The notes: a model not told the origin generated them from the sequence alone. A DNA stretch of 14,562 nt from Bacillota bacterium (GCA_023387935.1 JAEWHG010000030.1:1-14562); one strand, 5' to 3'; numbered from the stretch's first letter, positions 1-8,352 are shown. Numbers and translations: made by a program.

Positions 1-70
1 CTACTATGTCATGGTCTTCTGTGTTAAAATATATTGATGTATTTTCAACAACATTCTAATTAAATGTTGC

Positions 71-77
71 GAGGGGG
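71..77 (+). promoter_or_regulatory. Ribosome binding site fixing a TTG start at 85
   Basis: The sequence GAGGGGG lies 7 bases before TTG 85. It sits inside the reading frame that would start at ATG 64, which itself has no purine-rich site upstream. This places the start at the TTG. Confidence 0.65.
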
Positions 78-84
78 ATGTATC

Positions 85-600
85 TTGCATGAAACAAATT
101 CGTCAAAACCTTTAATACAAACTTTAATACGTATATATAAAATTATGATGATTACGCTCTCTCTAATAGTTATGTTTTTATCTATATGGGACCTTATTTT
201 TGAATTTAATGAAGAAACCATTCTTTTAATTAACAAATTTGATTTATTAATTATGGGGATATTCATCATGGACCTTCTTGTTAATTTAAAATTAGCAGAG
301 GACAAAAAACATTACATTAAAATAAGTATTGTGGAAATAATTATAATTACGCCATTTACAGTTGTTTTAAAGGTTCCTGGGATATTAGAAAATTTTACAG
401 GAATCAAGATTTCTCCTGGAGGTGGAGCCCTTTCCATTGAAAACTATCCAAGATTGAAATGGTTTATCAATATATTATTATCTCAGAAATTTATATTAAA
501 GTCCATTTCTTTTATTATGAAACCAAGCGTAACTAGGACTGCAAAATTTTTTAATTTATCAAGAAGCTATTTTAATAAAATCAAACCCAAAAAGGATTAA
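85..600 (+). CDS. Small membrane protein resembling the S1-S3 part of a voltage-sensor domain; no pore
   Basis: The predicted protein has 171 residues. Three hydrophobic segments are visible at about residues 17-37, 45-68 and 78-98, followed by a basic C-terminal tail rich in Lys and Arg. The second and third segments, with Asp63, Asn67 and a Lys-rich loop between them (residues 72-79) followed by a Glu84 to Pro90-Phe91 stretch, follow the S2-S3 pattern of bacterial ion-transport-family voltage sensors. No pore segment, selectivity filter or clear S4 arginine ladder follows, so channel function cannot be claimed. An ATG at 64 is in frame but has no ribosome site, whereas GAGGGGG at 71-77 lies 7 bases before the TTG at 85, so I chose TTG. 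It is the first gene of the window and lies 171 bases upstream of ppaC, which has its own promoter. The assignment is inferred from pattern only; it could be an unrelated small membrane protein. Confidence 0.6.
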   Translation: MHETNSSKPLIQTLIRIYKIMMITLSLIVMFLSIWDLIFEFNEETILLINKFDLLIMGIFIMDLLVNLKLAEDKKHYIKISIVEIIIITPFTVVLKVPGILENFTGIKISPGGGALSIENYPRLKWFINILLSQKFILKSISFIMKPSVTRTAKFFNLSRSYFNKIKPKKD

Positions 601-702
601 AAGCATAATTAGGAGTCCATCAAATATCCAACAAGTCTGTAATGATACTTGGATTTTGTGTATTGTTTCTATTTTCTAAATAATAATATTTCTTGAATAG
701 TA

Positions 703-730
703 TTCAATTTTAGTTTTTTTTTGATATAAT
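703..730 (+). promoter_or_regulatory. Likely SigA promoter of ppaC
   Basis: A perfect -10 hexamer TATAAT lies at 725-730, with a partial -35 TTCAAT at 703-708 and a 16-base spacer. Transcription would start near 737, leaving a leader of about 35 bases that carries the AAGGAGG ribosome site. The -35 is weak. Confidence 0.5.
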
Positions 731-771
731 ACTTTAGTAATAATGAAATAAGAATTTTAAGGAGGTTCACA

Positions 772-2385
772 ATGTCTATTTTAGTTTTCGGGCACAAAAA
801 TCCAGATACAGATTCTGTGGCTTCTGCCATCGCTCTTTCTAATTTAAAAAATAAACTTGGTTTAAATACAACGCCATGTGTATTAGGAAAAATAAGCAAA
901 GAAAGCCAGTACGTTTTAGATTACTTTAAATTACCTACCCCTTTATATATTCCTGATGTTAAAGTACAGGTAAAGGATTTAGAATATGATTTTGCCAATG
1001 GAATACCACCAAAGAAATCCATACTTTCCACATATAATTTTATGGAAAATAACTCATTAGAAACTGTCGGTGTTGTTGATGAAAATACCAATCTTCTTGG
1101 AATTATTAGTATGAAAAACATTGCCATGGGTTTAATAGATGGTGATTTCTATCATTTAGAAACTTCATTAGATAATCTTCTACAGGATCTAAATGGACAA
1201 ATTCTCTCTGGCGATAGAAAGTTTTTTAATGGAAAAATATCTATTCTAGCATATTATTATAAAACTTTAGAAGGACATTTAAGTGAAGATGATATTGTTA
1301 TAGTTGGTGATCGATATGATATTATTGAATATTCAATTCTATCTAAAGTCCAATTAATTATTATTACTGGCGGTAATGAAATACCAGAAAAATATATAGA
1401 ACTAGCTAAAGAGAATAATATCACAATGATTTTAGTACCAAAGGACACTTATTATATTTCTAAAATAATTAACATGTGTAATTATAACAGTAAAATAATG
1501 AGAACATCAAATATAATTAAATTTAATGAAATGGAATACTTAGATGAAGTAAAAGATGAGCTACATCATAGTCACTTTAGAAACTATCCTGTTGTTGATG
1601 TTGAAAATAAATTTTTAGGATTTATTAATAGAAAACATCTTATGAATCCTACAAGAAAAAAGGTAATATTAGTAGATCACAATGAATATGGCCAAAGTGC
1701 CGAAGGTTTAAACGAAGCAGAAATTTTAGAAATAATAGATCATCACAAAATTGGTGATATTTCTACCTCCATGCCTATTAATTTCAGAAATAATATTGTT
1801 GGAAGTACGTGTACTATTGTATATTCTATGTATAAAGAAAGTAATATTGACATACCGTTTGGGATTGCAGGAGCACTGCTATCAGGAATATTATCTGATA
1901 CTTTACTTTTTAAATCTCCTACAACAACTGATATCGATAGAAATGCCGTAGAAGAATTAAATAAAATTTTGAATTTAAATATTGATGATTTTGCAATGGA
2001 TATGTTCAAATTTGGAACATCTCTTGAGGGACAAAGTATAGAAGAAATTTTCTATAAGGATTTTAAAGAATTCCAATTGCTCACATGTAAAACTGGCATT
2101 AGCCAAGTCTTTACTCTAGATATCGATGATGTTTTTAATAGAAAAGAACTTTTCATTAATTATATTAAAAAAGTTCATAAGAAAATGGATTATGATCTTA
2201 CTTTGCTATTAATTACAGATATTTTAAATGAGGGCTCCTATATGTTATACCAGTGTAAGCATAACAGTGTGATACCTTCTGCGTTTAATATTCCAGATGA
2301 ACAAGGTGTTTTTGTTGATGGCATTGTATCTAGAAAAAAACAAGTAATTCCTAAATTATTAGATGCTATACACTTAATTGAATAA
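772..2385 (+). CDS. ppaC: Manganese-dependent inorganic pyrophosphatase with CBS and DRTGG regulatory domains
   Basis: This family II (DHH) pyrophosphatase hydrolyses cytoplasmic pyrophosphate to two phosphates. It has 537 residues, whereas plain family II enzymes have about 310, because a regulatory insert splits the DHH domain. Metal-ligand motifs are present: His8, Asp12 and Asp14; Asp302; the Asp323-His324-His325 signature; and Asp376. The insert reads as CBS (about 66-122), DRTGG (about 130-240, with Val-Gly-Asp-Arg near 178-181) and a second CBS (about 243-291). The DHHA2 domain ends the protein and carries the substrate-binding Ser520-Arg-Lys-Lys motif. In characterised clostridial CBS-PPases, AMP and ADP inhibit, ATP activates, and diadenosine polyphosphates activate the DRTGG-containing forms. 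All metal-ligand motifs are intact, so the enzyme should be active. The start is ATG 772 behind an AAGGAGG site. The gene appears monocistronic, with its own promoter and terminator. Confidence 0.95.
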   Translation: MSILVFGHKNPDTDSVASAIALSNLKNKLGLNTTPCVLGKISKESQYVLDYFKLPTPLYIPDVKVQVKDLEYDFANGIPPKKSILSTYNFMENNSLETVGVVDENTNLLGIISMKNIAMGLIDGDFYHLETSLDNLLQDLNGQILSGDRKFFNGKISILAYYYKTLEGHLSEDDIVIVGDRYDIIEYSILSKVQLIIITGGNEIPEKYIELAKENNITMILVPKDTYYISKIINMCNYNSKIMRTSNIIKFNEMEYLDEVKDELHHSHFRNYPVVDVENKFLGFINRKHLMNPTRKKVILVDHNEYGQSAEGLNEAEILEIIDHHKIGDISTSMPINFRNNIVGSTCTIVYSMYKESNIDIPFGIAGALLSGILSDTLLFKSPTTTDIDRNAVEELNKILNLNIDDFAMDMFKFGTSLEGQSIEEIFYKDFKEFQLLTCKTGISQVFTLDIDDVFNRKELFINYIKKVHKKMDYDLTLLLITDILNEGSYMLYQCKHNSVIPSAFNIPDEQGVFVDGIVSRKKQVIPKLLDAIHLIE

Positions 2386-2420
2386 TAAATTAAATTCTTC
2401 CTTAGTGTTAGAATTAAAAC

Positions 2421-2467
2421 AAAAATCAGCTCATTAACTTATGTAAGTTACTAAGCTGATTTTTTTA
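2421..2467. terminator. Bidirectional terminator between ppaC and cheV
   Basis: The hairpin pairs 2425-2440 with 2445-2460 around the loop ATGT and has two internal mismatches. An A-run lies on the left and seven T on the right, so it can end ppaC on the + strand and cheV on the - strand. Confidence 0.85.
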
Positions 2468-2563
2468 CAACTAATAAAAAATTATAACCTTCTTCCAGTC
2501 CAAGATAAGTATATTTTACGTAATTAATTAGGTAAAATTATAATTTTTCAAAGGAAGACTTTA

Positions 2564-3478
2564 CTATTTTAATATTAATTTATCTACCACTCCTACCAAA
2601 TGACCAATCTCCGGCTTGCTAATTTGAGCATTCGCCCCTAAGCCCTCGCCTTTTCTTTTCATATCATCAGAAATTAATGAAGAAAATATTATTACAGGTA
2701 GTTGAACTAAATCTTCATCACTTTTAATAAGTTTTGTTAAATGATGTCCATCCATCTTAGGCATTTCAATATCCGTAATAATACAGGATACATGATCCAT
2801 TAACGGCTTTGTTTTATCGCCCCTAAGTCTTTCCAGTGTATCCCAAGCTTCACGACCATTTTTAGTTACAATAAGATTGCTATAGCCTGCTTCATTTAAG
2901 GCTTGAACTAGTATTTTAGAAAGCATTTCAGAATCTTCTGCTATCAGTATTGGTCTACTACTTCTTTGTCTTGGTCCCATTTCTTTTATTTCGGAAAGCT
3001 GTATTCCAGTACTTGGACTGATATCAGTCAATATTTTTTCAAAATCTAGTATAATAATTAGTCTATTATCCATCTTAACAATTCCAGTTGCTACGCCCTC
3101 TGTACCACCGTAGATTGTATTATCTGGTTTGTCCATCTGTTCCCAAGAGAATCTATGTATGCCAACTACCTTGTGAACTTGGAAAGCCACAGAAACTTTA
3201 TTAAAATGAGAAATTATAAATAAATTACTTGCTTCATCTTCTTCAGACGAAATATTTAAATACTTAGGGAGGTCTACTACAGTAACTATAGTTTCTCTAG
3301 GCTTAAAGATTCCCTTAACACAAGGATGTGATCTTGGTACATGGGTTACCTTAGAAAAAGGAATTATTTCCTTTACCTTAGCAACATTAATGCCGAAGTA
3401 GTTCTCACCTATTTTAAATTCTACGATCTCTAATTCATTTGTACCACTCTCTAATAATATTTTCTGTTCTTCGCTCAT
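2564..3478 (-). CDS. cheV: CheV-type chemotaxis coupling protein (CheW domain plus receiver domain)
   Basis: CheV couples chemoreceptors to the kinase CheA and adapts signalling through phosphorylation of its receiver domain. The 304-residue protein has the usual CheV order: a CheW-like domain at about 13-155, a short linker, then a receiver domain at about 176-304. The receiver keeps the acidic pocket (Glu181-Asp182), the phosphoacceptor Asp236 in Thr-Asp-Ile-Glu-Met-Pro, Ser266-Ser267 and Lys288-Pro289. An upstream in-frame ATG at 3520 would coincide with the predicted transcription start and lacks a ribosome site. ATG 3478 follows GGGAGGAAA with a spacing of 7, so I chose it. No other chemotaxis or flagellar gene is present in the window. 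The gene has its own strong promoter and ends at the shared terminator with ppaC. Confidence 0.93.
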   Translation of the reverse strand: MSEEQKILLESGTNELEIVEFKIGENYFGINVAKVKEIIPFSKVTHVPRSHPCVKGIFKPRETIVTVVDLPKYLNISSEEDEASNLFIISHFNKVSVAFQVHKVVGIHRFSWEQMDKPDNTIYGGTEGVATGIVKMDNRLIIILDFEKILTDISPSTGIQLSEIKEMGPRQRSSRPILIAEDSEMLSKILVQALNEAGYSNLIVTKNGREAWDTLERLRGDKTKPLMDHVSCIITDIEMPKMDGHHLTKLIKSDEDLVQLPVIIFSSLISDDMKRKGEGLGANAQISKPEIGHLVGVVDKLILK

Positions 3479-3485
3479 ATAATTT

Positions 3486-3491
3486 CCTCCC
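3486..3491 (-). promoter_or_regulatory. Ribosome binding site fixing the cheV start
   Basis: On the minus strand GGGAGG lies 7 bases before ATG 3478. The longer in-frame ATG at 3520 has no such site. Confidence 0.8.
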
Positions 3492-3526
3492 TTGCATCTT
3501 TTTGCTAAAACTAGGTACATATTTGG

Positions 3527-3556
3527 ATTATACCATAATTACTTTAGAAATAACAA
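3527..3556 (-). promoter_or_regulatory. Extended -10 promoter of cheV
   Basis: On the minus strand TATAAT (3532-3527) is preceded by TGG, giving an extended -10 element. A partial -35 TTGTTA lies at 3556-3551 with an 18-base spacer. The predicted start near 3520 gives a leader of about 40 bases. Confidence 0.65.
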
Positions 3557-3612
3557 AATTTTATGATTATATAGGATAGTTTAAATACAGCGAAGTTAAA
3601 TATTCTAAACAT

Positions 3613-3656
3613 AAAGCAATCCCCTTTGAACTTAATGTACAAAGAGGATTGCCTTA
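3613..3656 (-). terminator. Probable terminator of the YcdB/SLH gene
   Basis: The arms 3616-3628 and 3640-3652 pair with one mismatch around an inner loop, mostly through GCAATCC and GGATTGC. On the minus strand the hairpin is followed by a broken T-tract (TTTATGTTT). It lies about 35 bases past the stop of the leftward gene and upstream of cheV. Confidence 0.65.
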
Positions 3657-3687
3657 TTAATTTATACTTCAATATGAATATAGTATA

Positions 3688-5955
3688 TTATTTAATATTT
3701 TTATAATCCAATATTAAATCATACATATAATGAACAAACTCTCCTCTGTTAAAGTTTCTAGTAGGTTCAAACTCCCCTTCAATATTTTTATCTCCAAATA
3801 TATTATAGTACTTTGCTAATGCCACATAGCCAGTATCCTCTACATTTATTGAATCACCATCTTTATATGGCATTTGGAATATACTAGAGTATTCTGCTAA
3901 TTCTTTTTGCTTCATAGCATTTATAATCCATTTTGTTAATTCAAGCTTGCTAATTTGCTCATCTGGCTTAAAATACTCCCCAGCATCAATAATACCAAGC
4001 TCAATAGCAGTTTTAATATACTTATAGTAAGGGTCTTCTTTAGTAATATCTTTAAAGAAGTTTTTGTCATTATCAGTTGATCCATAATGACTTTCTATAG
4101 GAAAAGCCTTGTTGCTCCATCCTGTTTCAATGATCCACTTAAGAGCATCTTTTCGAAGCAAGGCTTCCTCAGGCTTAAAGGCGCTCTCTGTTACTTTCAA
4201 TATCCCCATTTTATCCATAAGTAAAATTTCTTTCATATAAGGTGAATTCGCTATATCTGTAAATTGATTTTTATTATTTTCTTCTTTAAACTCTTCACCA
4301 GAATAAGTTAATAACTTGCCGGTTAATCCATCAACAAAGGTAAAGTTAAAGTTCTTAAGGCCATATACAGGAAGTAAATCTTTTATAGGTAGCTCTAGGC
4401 CTTCTTTTTCATATTTTTCTAAGTCTTTTAATTGAACTAGATATTTTTCAAAACCAACCTTATCGTAAAAAATATCATGAGCTTTTTCCTTAGATATTAG
4501 GGAGTTTCCTTTTTGCACCTCTACATCGTACCATCTATAGTTTAAATTAGTTATCTTAGATGTTTCTATATTGAAGCCGATTTGAGCATGGTTATCATCA
4601 AATGGTATATTATTAATATATCTAGTTCCTGATACAAATACTATATTTCCATTATTAGGACTACTTGTTTGTGATTCTAATTTTAATCCATCCTTTGTTT
4701 TAGGAAATATTGCTTTGATCTTTTCATCTGCGAGCTTCAGAGAGTCATCGTTATTAATTATACTTTCTTTTATACCTTCAGAATCTTCAAATTTTCCTAT
4801 AGGCTTATCTTCTTCATTATCAGTATATATTAATTCTAAAACTTGACCATTTTCAGCATTTACTACCGAACGCAGATAATTATTTCCCTCATTGGAATGT
4901 CCATGTAAAGACCAAAACTTACCTTCTATGCCTGCCATATAATTTGTATAGCTGGTACTATTTATTTTAACACCTTCTAAATCCACATGATCCTTAAGCA
5001 TATTGAATACTATTTCGATTGCTTTTTCTTTTGAAATGACACCTTTCTCTGGGATCATTTCTGCTCCCATATCCGCTGCAGTTTCCGCCTCCTCCTTATT
5101 TGCTGTATCTAAACCTCCGCCATAAGTTGGATATCCGTAATAATTCCAATTATAAAGCTCATCATAGGAAAGTAGCCTTCCAGTAACAGCATCTATTTTA
5201 TCTGTATCTTTCGGTGTATATACGTATACTGGTGTTAATATAAGATTCTTATTTTCTTCTTGATTATACTTATTCAATGCTACATATTTAAGCTTAAGCC
5301 GATCTTCTTTTTCAAATATTTCTCTAGCCTTATCCTCACTTAATAGGTTTGCTTTATTCACATAAGCCGCATCATCCCACTTCATCTCATAAGCCGTTAC
5401 TTTTCCATTTACTCCTGATACAGTAACGGTAAAATAATTATTTGGGAAAAACTCTCCATTTATTTTCCTCACGAACATAAAATAATAATTATTATTATCT
5501 ACATAATTAGTTTTTATATCGTATGGAATAACTGTAGGTGCATTCACTGTTACTGCCTCTGTTTCTTTGTATCTTTCAGGTTCTAAGGATTTAATAAAAT
5601 CTATACCAATTTTATTAGCATCCTCCTCTAATATGGTTACAGTTTTCCCATAAGATTCCCTATCCCACTGGTTAACAGAGATTATTTCTCCAGATTCAGC
5701 AGACATAACAACGGAAATGTTACGCTTATTCTCTTTAAACTCTAAATTCCAATACTGCCTTTGCTCCATATCCCTAGTATTTAAATTACCATGTTGAAGC
5801 TGGAAATCCTTATTTAAGCTTAATTTTTCTCGTGCTAATTTTTCAGCTTCTATCTTGGTTAAAATCGAAGACCTTACCTCACCGTAGCTAACAGGTATTA
5901 CTATACCTAAAAATAAGGTAAATGTAATAATTACTGCCATTATTTTTCTCAACAA
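3688..5955 (-). CDS. Secreted protein with YcdB/PepSY-like repeats and three C-terminal SLH domains
   Basis: This is a predicted exported, wall-bound protein of 755 residues. Residues 1-25 form a signal peptide (Lys4 in the n-region, hydrophobic core, Ser-Tyr-Gly near the cleavage point). About six PepSY/YcdB-like units follow, each with an alpha-beta stretch closing on a Gly-Lys/Glu-(hydrophobic) turn: about 31-100, 105-195, 203-268, 306-380, 395-480 and 486-553. Three SLH motifs lie at about 565-610, 633-682 and 697-748; the family uses these to bind secondary wall polymers. The start is TTG 5955, because GAGGAGG lies 8 bases upstream; the next ATG (5940) is too far from that site. PepSY-type domains are often thought to inhibit or scaffold extracellular proteases, but no protease motif (such as HExxH) was seen. 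The substrate and exact role are unknown. The gene ends at a probable terminator. Confidence 0.85.
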   Translation of the reverse strand: MLRKIMAVIITFTLFLGIVIPVSYGEVRSSILTKIEAEKLAREKLSLNKDFQLQHGNLNTRDMEQRQYWNLEFKENKRNISVVMSAESGEIISVNQWDRESYGKTVTILEEDANKIGIDFIKSLEPERYKETEAVTVNAPTVIPYDIKTNYVDNNNYYFMFVRKINGEFFPNNYFTVTVSGVNGKVTAYEMKWDDAAYVNKANLLSEDKAREIFEKEDRLKLKYVALNKYNQEENKNLILTPVYVYTPKDTDKIDAVTGRLLSYDELYNWNYYGYPTYGGGLDTANKEEAETAADMGAEMIPEKGVISKEKAIEIVFNMLKDHVDLEGVKINSTSYTNYMAGIEGKFWSLHGHSNEGNNYLRSVVNAENGQVLELIYTDNEEDKPIGKFEDSEGIKESIINNDDSLKLADEKIKAIFPKTKDGLKLESQTSSPNNGNIVFVSGTRYINNIPFDDNHAQIGFNIETSKITNLNYRWYDVEVQKGNSLISKEKAHDIFYDKVGFEKYLVQLKDLEKYEKEGLELPIKDLLPVYGLKNFNFTFVDGLTGKLLTYSGEEFKEENNKNQFTDIANSPYMKEILLMDKMGILKVTESAFKPEEALLRKDALKWIIETGWSNKAFPIESHYGSTDNDKNFFKDITKEDPYYKYIKTAIELGIIDAGEYFKPDEQISKLELTKWIINAMKQKELAEYSSIFQMPYKDGDSINVEDTGYVALAKYYNIFGDKNIEGEFEPTRNFNRGEFVHYMYDLILDYKNIK

Positions 5956-6026
5956 TATAAAAACCTCCTCTATTTCATATTTTTTCCTCTTACACTATAA
6001 GACGTAATAAAAATAAAAAAGTTTCT

Positions 6027-6827
6027 CTATAACTCTAATTTTTTCATTAAAATAGCTTCCAGCACTCCACCCGCTATACATCTTCCTTTTTCTGAAATTG
6101 TGTTAGTGAAAGCTACTTCCATTCTTGGATCAATATCGCCTATTTTCATTCCTTTAGTAACCTTTAACCCATTATAGATTAACCCTCTAACTATACCATC
6201 TATTTTAGCCTTGACTTCTTCACCATCAATTAATATGACTGTCTCTTCTTTCTTAATAATCGATCCCAATTCTTTTATATTCGTCACAATGCCAGTTCTA
6301 GTAGCCTTTAATACTCTGTCCTCTGTATGGCCCTTTATTTCACCAGGGATGCCAGTATCCATAGAAGCGTACCCTTCAAAAATTAATCTTCCCAAATTAT
6401 GTCCTCTATTCGTTTCAATTACAACATCCACATCCACACCGGCTTTAAATCCTGGCCCTAGTCCTATTACAATAGGCGCATCATTTTTTGATGTGCCAGT
6501 ATTTCTTTTAGCTAAAATAGCATCAACTAAAGCCAAAGGCTTTATTTCATTCCTTATATTACATTCCATATCAGCTATAACTGGAACCATACCTTCATTT
6601 AAAATATCTTTTATATTTTGTAAATTAGTTGCTTTCTTAGCCTTAATTCCTTCTACTTCCCACGTTCCTACATAAATGCAATTAGCAAAGGATACATTTC
6701 TCCTTACACAAAGGGGCTTCTCCACTTCTGTCATAATTATTGGAAAACCACTTCTAAACAATTTATGTGCTACTGCTGTAGCTAAATCTCCAGCTCCTTT
6801 AATAATTACAGGATCGTATATAAACAT
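6027..6827 (-). CDS. yqeB: YqeB, EF2563-family accessory protein of selenium-dependent molybdenum hydroxylases
   Basis: The family was linked by co-occurrence to selenium-dependent molybdenum hydroxylases (xanthine or purine hydroxylases carrying labile selenium) and their maturation. The exact reaction is not known. The 266-residue protein is full length for the family. It shows an N-terminal nucleotide-fold-like Lys10-Gly-Ala-Gly-Asp-Leu motif, the Gly123-Leu-Gly-Pro-Gly-Phe loop, Glu138-Thr-Asn-Arg-Gly-His143, and an Asp233-Pro-Arg motif in the C-terminal biotinyl-like part. Two ATG codons (6833 and 6827) are in frame. AAGGAG at 6840-6835 is 7 bases before 6827 and only 1 base from 6833, so the start is 6827. 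The hydroxylase, yqeC, selD, yqfA/B and molybdopterin genes are all absent from the window, so it is an isolated copy here. Its promoter is not clear. Confidence 0.9.
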   Translation of the reverse strand: MFIYDPVIIKGAGDLATAVAHKLFRSGFPIIMTEVEKPLCVRRNVSFANCIYVGTWEVEGIKAKKATNLQNIKDILNEGMVPVIADMECNIRNEIKPLALVDAILAKRNTGTSKNDAPIVIGLGPGFKAGVDVDVVIETNRGHNLGRLIFEGYASMDTGIPGEIKGHTEDRVLKATRTGIVTNIKELGSIIKKEETVILIDGEEVKAKIDGIVRGLIYNGLKVTKGMKIGDIDPRMEVAFTNTISEKGRCIAGGVLEAILMKKLEL

Positions 6828-6834
6828 TGTCATT

Positions 6835-6840
6835 CTCCTT
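6835..6840 (-). promoter_or_regulatory. Ribosome binding site fixing the yqeB start
   Basis: AAGGAG on the minus strand is correctly spaced for ATG 6827 (7 bases) and too close to ATG 6833 (1 base). Confidence 0.75.
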
Positions 6841-6933
6841 ACTATTTAAATTGCGCTTATATTTTTTAAAGTAATATTTATTTTCTGATTTATATTAAAG
6901 TTCTATGCGAACATAATTTTACCTTCAAAAAGG

Positions 6934-6962
6934 CAAAAAAAGCATCATAGGATGCTTTTTTC
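6934..6962 (-). terminator. Terminator of the MATE gene
   Basis: A perfect hairpin has AAAAAAGCATC and GATGCTTTTTT as arms around the loop ATAG, with a T-run on the minus strand. It starts about 5 bases past the MATE stop and separates it from yqeB. Confidence 0.9.
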
Positions 6963-6966
6963 TAAT

Positions 6967-8352
6967 CTATTCCTGATATAAAGGCTTTGTAGAGCTTTGT
7001 AGATTGCTTTTCTTCTCTATTCCTATATTTTTTATTTCGAAGATTATCCATACTCCGGTTACTATAGAAGCAAGAACGTCCGACACTGGTGCTGCCATCC
7101 ATACACCTTTTAGACCAAAAAAGCCTGGTAAAATTAGGAGTGCTGGTATAAGAAATAGTACCTGTCTAGATAAACTTAAAATAGCTGCTTGTTTTGGTTT
7201 TCCTACGGCTTGGAAATAGTTAGCACATACAATTTGAAAACCTATAATTGGCATTGCTATAAAGTAAATTTTTATCCCATTCGTACCTATATCGATTAAA
7301 GCCTGATCACCTTCAGCAAACACTGTAATTAACTGCTCAGGAAAAATTCTTATTAAGAAAAACCCTAGTATAACCAATGCTGTAGCCGCTCCAGAAGCAT
7401 ATATTAAAGCTTGTTTTACCCTCTTATATTGTTTCGCCCCATAGTTAAATCCAATAATAGGCTGCGATCCTTGATTAATACCGAAAATAGGCATTAGTAT
7501 TATTGTAGATATACTATTAATAATACCCATTGCTGATATTGCTATATCTCCTCCAAATTCAGCAAGCTGACTATTTAATATTGCGGTTACTAAGCTGGCA
7601 GCTAATTGCATCATGAAGGGAGCAAAACCTATAGAAAAAATACTTAATACGATATCCATTTTTAATCGTAAATTTTCTTTATGCAATTTTAGATTACTTC
7701 TTCCACTTATAAAGTGACCTAATACCCAGATCGCGGATGCAGCTTGAGAAATTATAGTCGCCCATGCAGCACCTTCTATACCCATATCAAGTGTATAAAT
7801 AAAAATAGGATCTAAAATCGTATTAAGTACGGCACCTATTAACATAGATAACATTGCTATTTTAGGATTTCCTTCTGCTCTTATAATATTATTAATACCA
7901 AATCCAATACCTTGAAAAACTGCCCCAAACAATATAATTCTTAAATAATCTCTAGCATAGGGCATAACATCTACACTAGCACCAAAAAGTTTTAAAATAG
8001 GTTCAAGAAAAACTAATCCTAGTACAGTTATTCCTATCATAATACAAATTAAAAGTATTATAGAATTACCCATAATTTTTTCTGCTTCGTCTTTCTTATC
8101 TTGTCCTAATTTAATAGATATTAATGAAGTTGCACCTAGTCCTACAAGCATAGTAAATGCCATTAAAATAGTCATAATAGGGAAACCAATAGTAATACCC
8201 GCTATAGCCAAGGATCCTACGCCCCTACCAACGAAAATTCTATCCACTATATTATAGAGTGCGTTAACTAACATCCCAACTATAGCTGGAAGTGAAAAAG
8301 TTAATAATAACTTTCCAATTTTCTCTTCTGCCAATTCTCTTGAACGATCCAT
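6967..8352 (-). CDS. MATE-family multidrug/sodium antiporter (MepA-like)
   Basis: This cytoplasmic-membrane exporter couples Na+ or H+ entry to efflux of cationic drugs or metabolites. Its 461 residues and about 12 hydrophobic segments in two homologous halves fit the MATE fold. Recognisable family motifs are Pro22 with Asn30-Ala-Leu-Tyr-Asn-Ile-Val-Asp37, the loop Asn155-Ile-Ile-Arg-Ala-Glu-Gly-Asn162, Asp181-Pro, and in the C-half Gln294-Gly-Ser-Gln-Pro and Gln381-Ala-Val-Gly-Lys. The pattern is nearest the MepA-like subgroup. An upstream in-frame GTG (8370) is ignored because AAGGAGA lies correctly before ATG 8352. A consensus SigA promoter and its own terminator mark a single-gene unit. 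The substrate cannot be read from sequence. Confidence 0.93.
   Translation of the reverse strand: MDRSRELAEEKIGKLLLTFSLPAIVGMLVNALYNIVDRIFVGRGVGSLAIAGITIGFPIMTILMAFTMLVGLGATSLISIKLGQDKKDEAEKIMGNSIILLICIMIGITVLGLVFLEPILKLFGASVDVMPYARDYLRIILFGAVFQGIGFGINNIIRAEGNPKIAMLSMLIGAVLNTILDPIFIYTLDMGIEGAAWATIISQAASAIWVLGHFISGRSNLKLHKENLRLKMDIVLSIFSIGFAPFMMQLAASLVTAILNSQLAEFGGDIAISAMGIINSISTIILMPIFGINQGSQPIIGFNYGAKQYKRVKQALIYASGAATALVILGFFLIRIFPEQLITVFAEGDQALIDIGTNGIKIYFIAMPIIGFQIVCANYFQAVGKPKQAAILSLSRQVLFLIPALLILPGFFGLKGVWMAAPVSDVLASIVTGVWIIFEIKNIGIEKKSNLQSSTKPLYQE

Noticed and set aside
34..60. Promoter for the first gene (TTGATG with TCTAAT)
   Set aside because: The spacer is only 15 bases and both elements are imperfect; too weak to list in an AT-rich background.
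632..656. Possible terminator (CAAGT / ACTTG) after the first gene
   Set aside because: It has a five-base stem with a 10-base loop, which is too weak, and only a mixed T-rich stretch follows.
2513..2538. Inverted repeat ATTTTAC / GTAAAAT around a TAATTAATTA core downstream of cheV
   Set aside because: It is almost wholly A/T and lacks a convincing T-tract in the right place. The hairpin at 2421-2467 is the better terminator.
6211..6675. 154-residue open frame on the + strand opposite yqeB
   Set aside because: It is a shadow of yqeB: no ribosome site, and its amino-acid pattern mirrors the conserved minus-strand gene.
6898..6914. GTTC-TATGC-GAAC inverted repeat upstream of yqeB as a possible SOS operator
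   Set aside because: The half-site order is opposite to the Gram-positive LexA box (CGAAC-N4-GTTCG), and yqeB is not an SOS gene.
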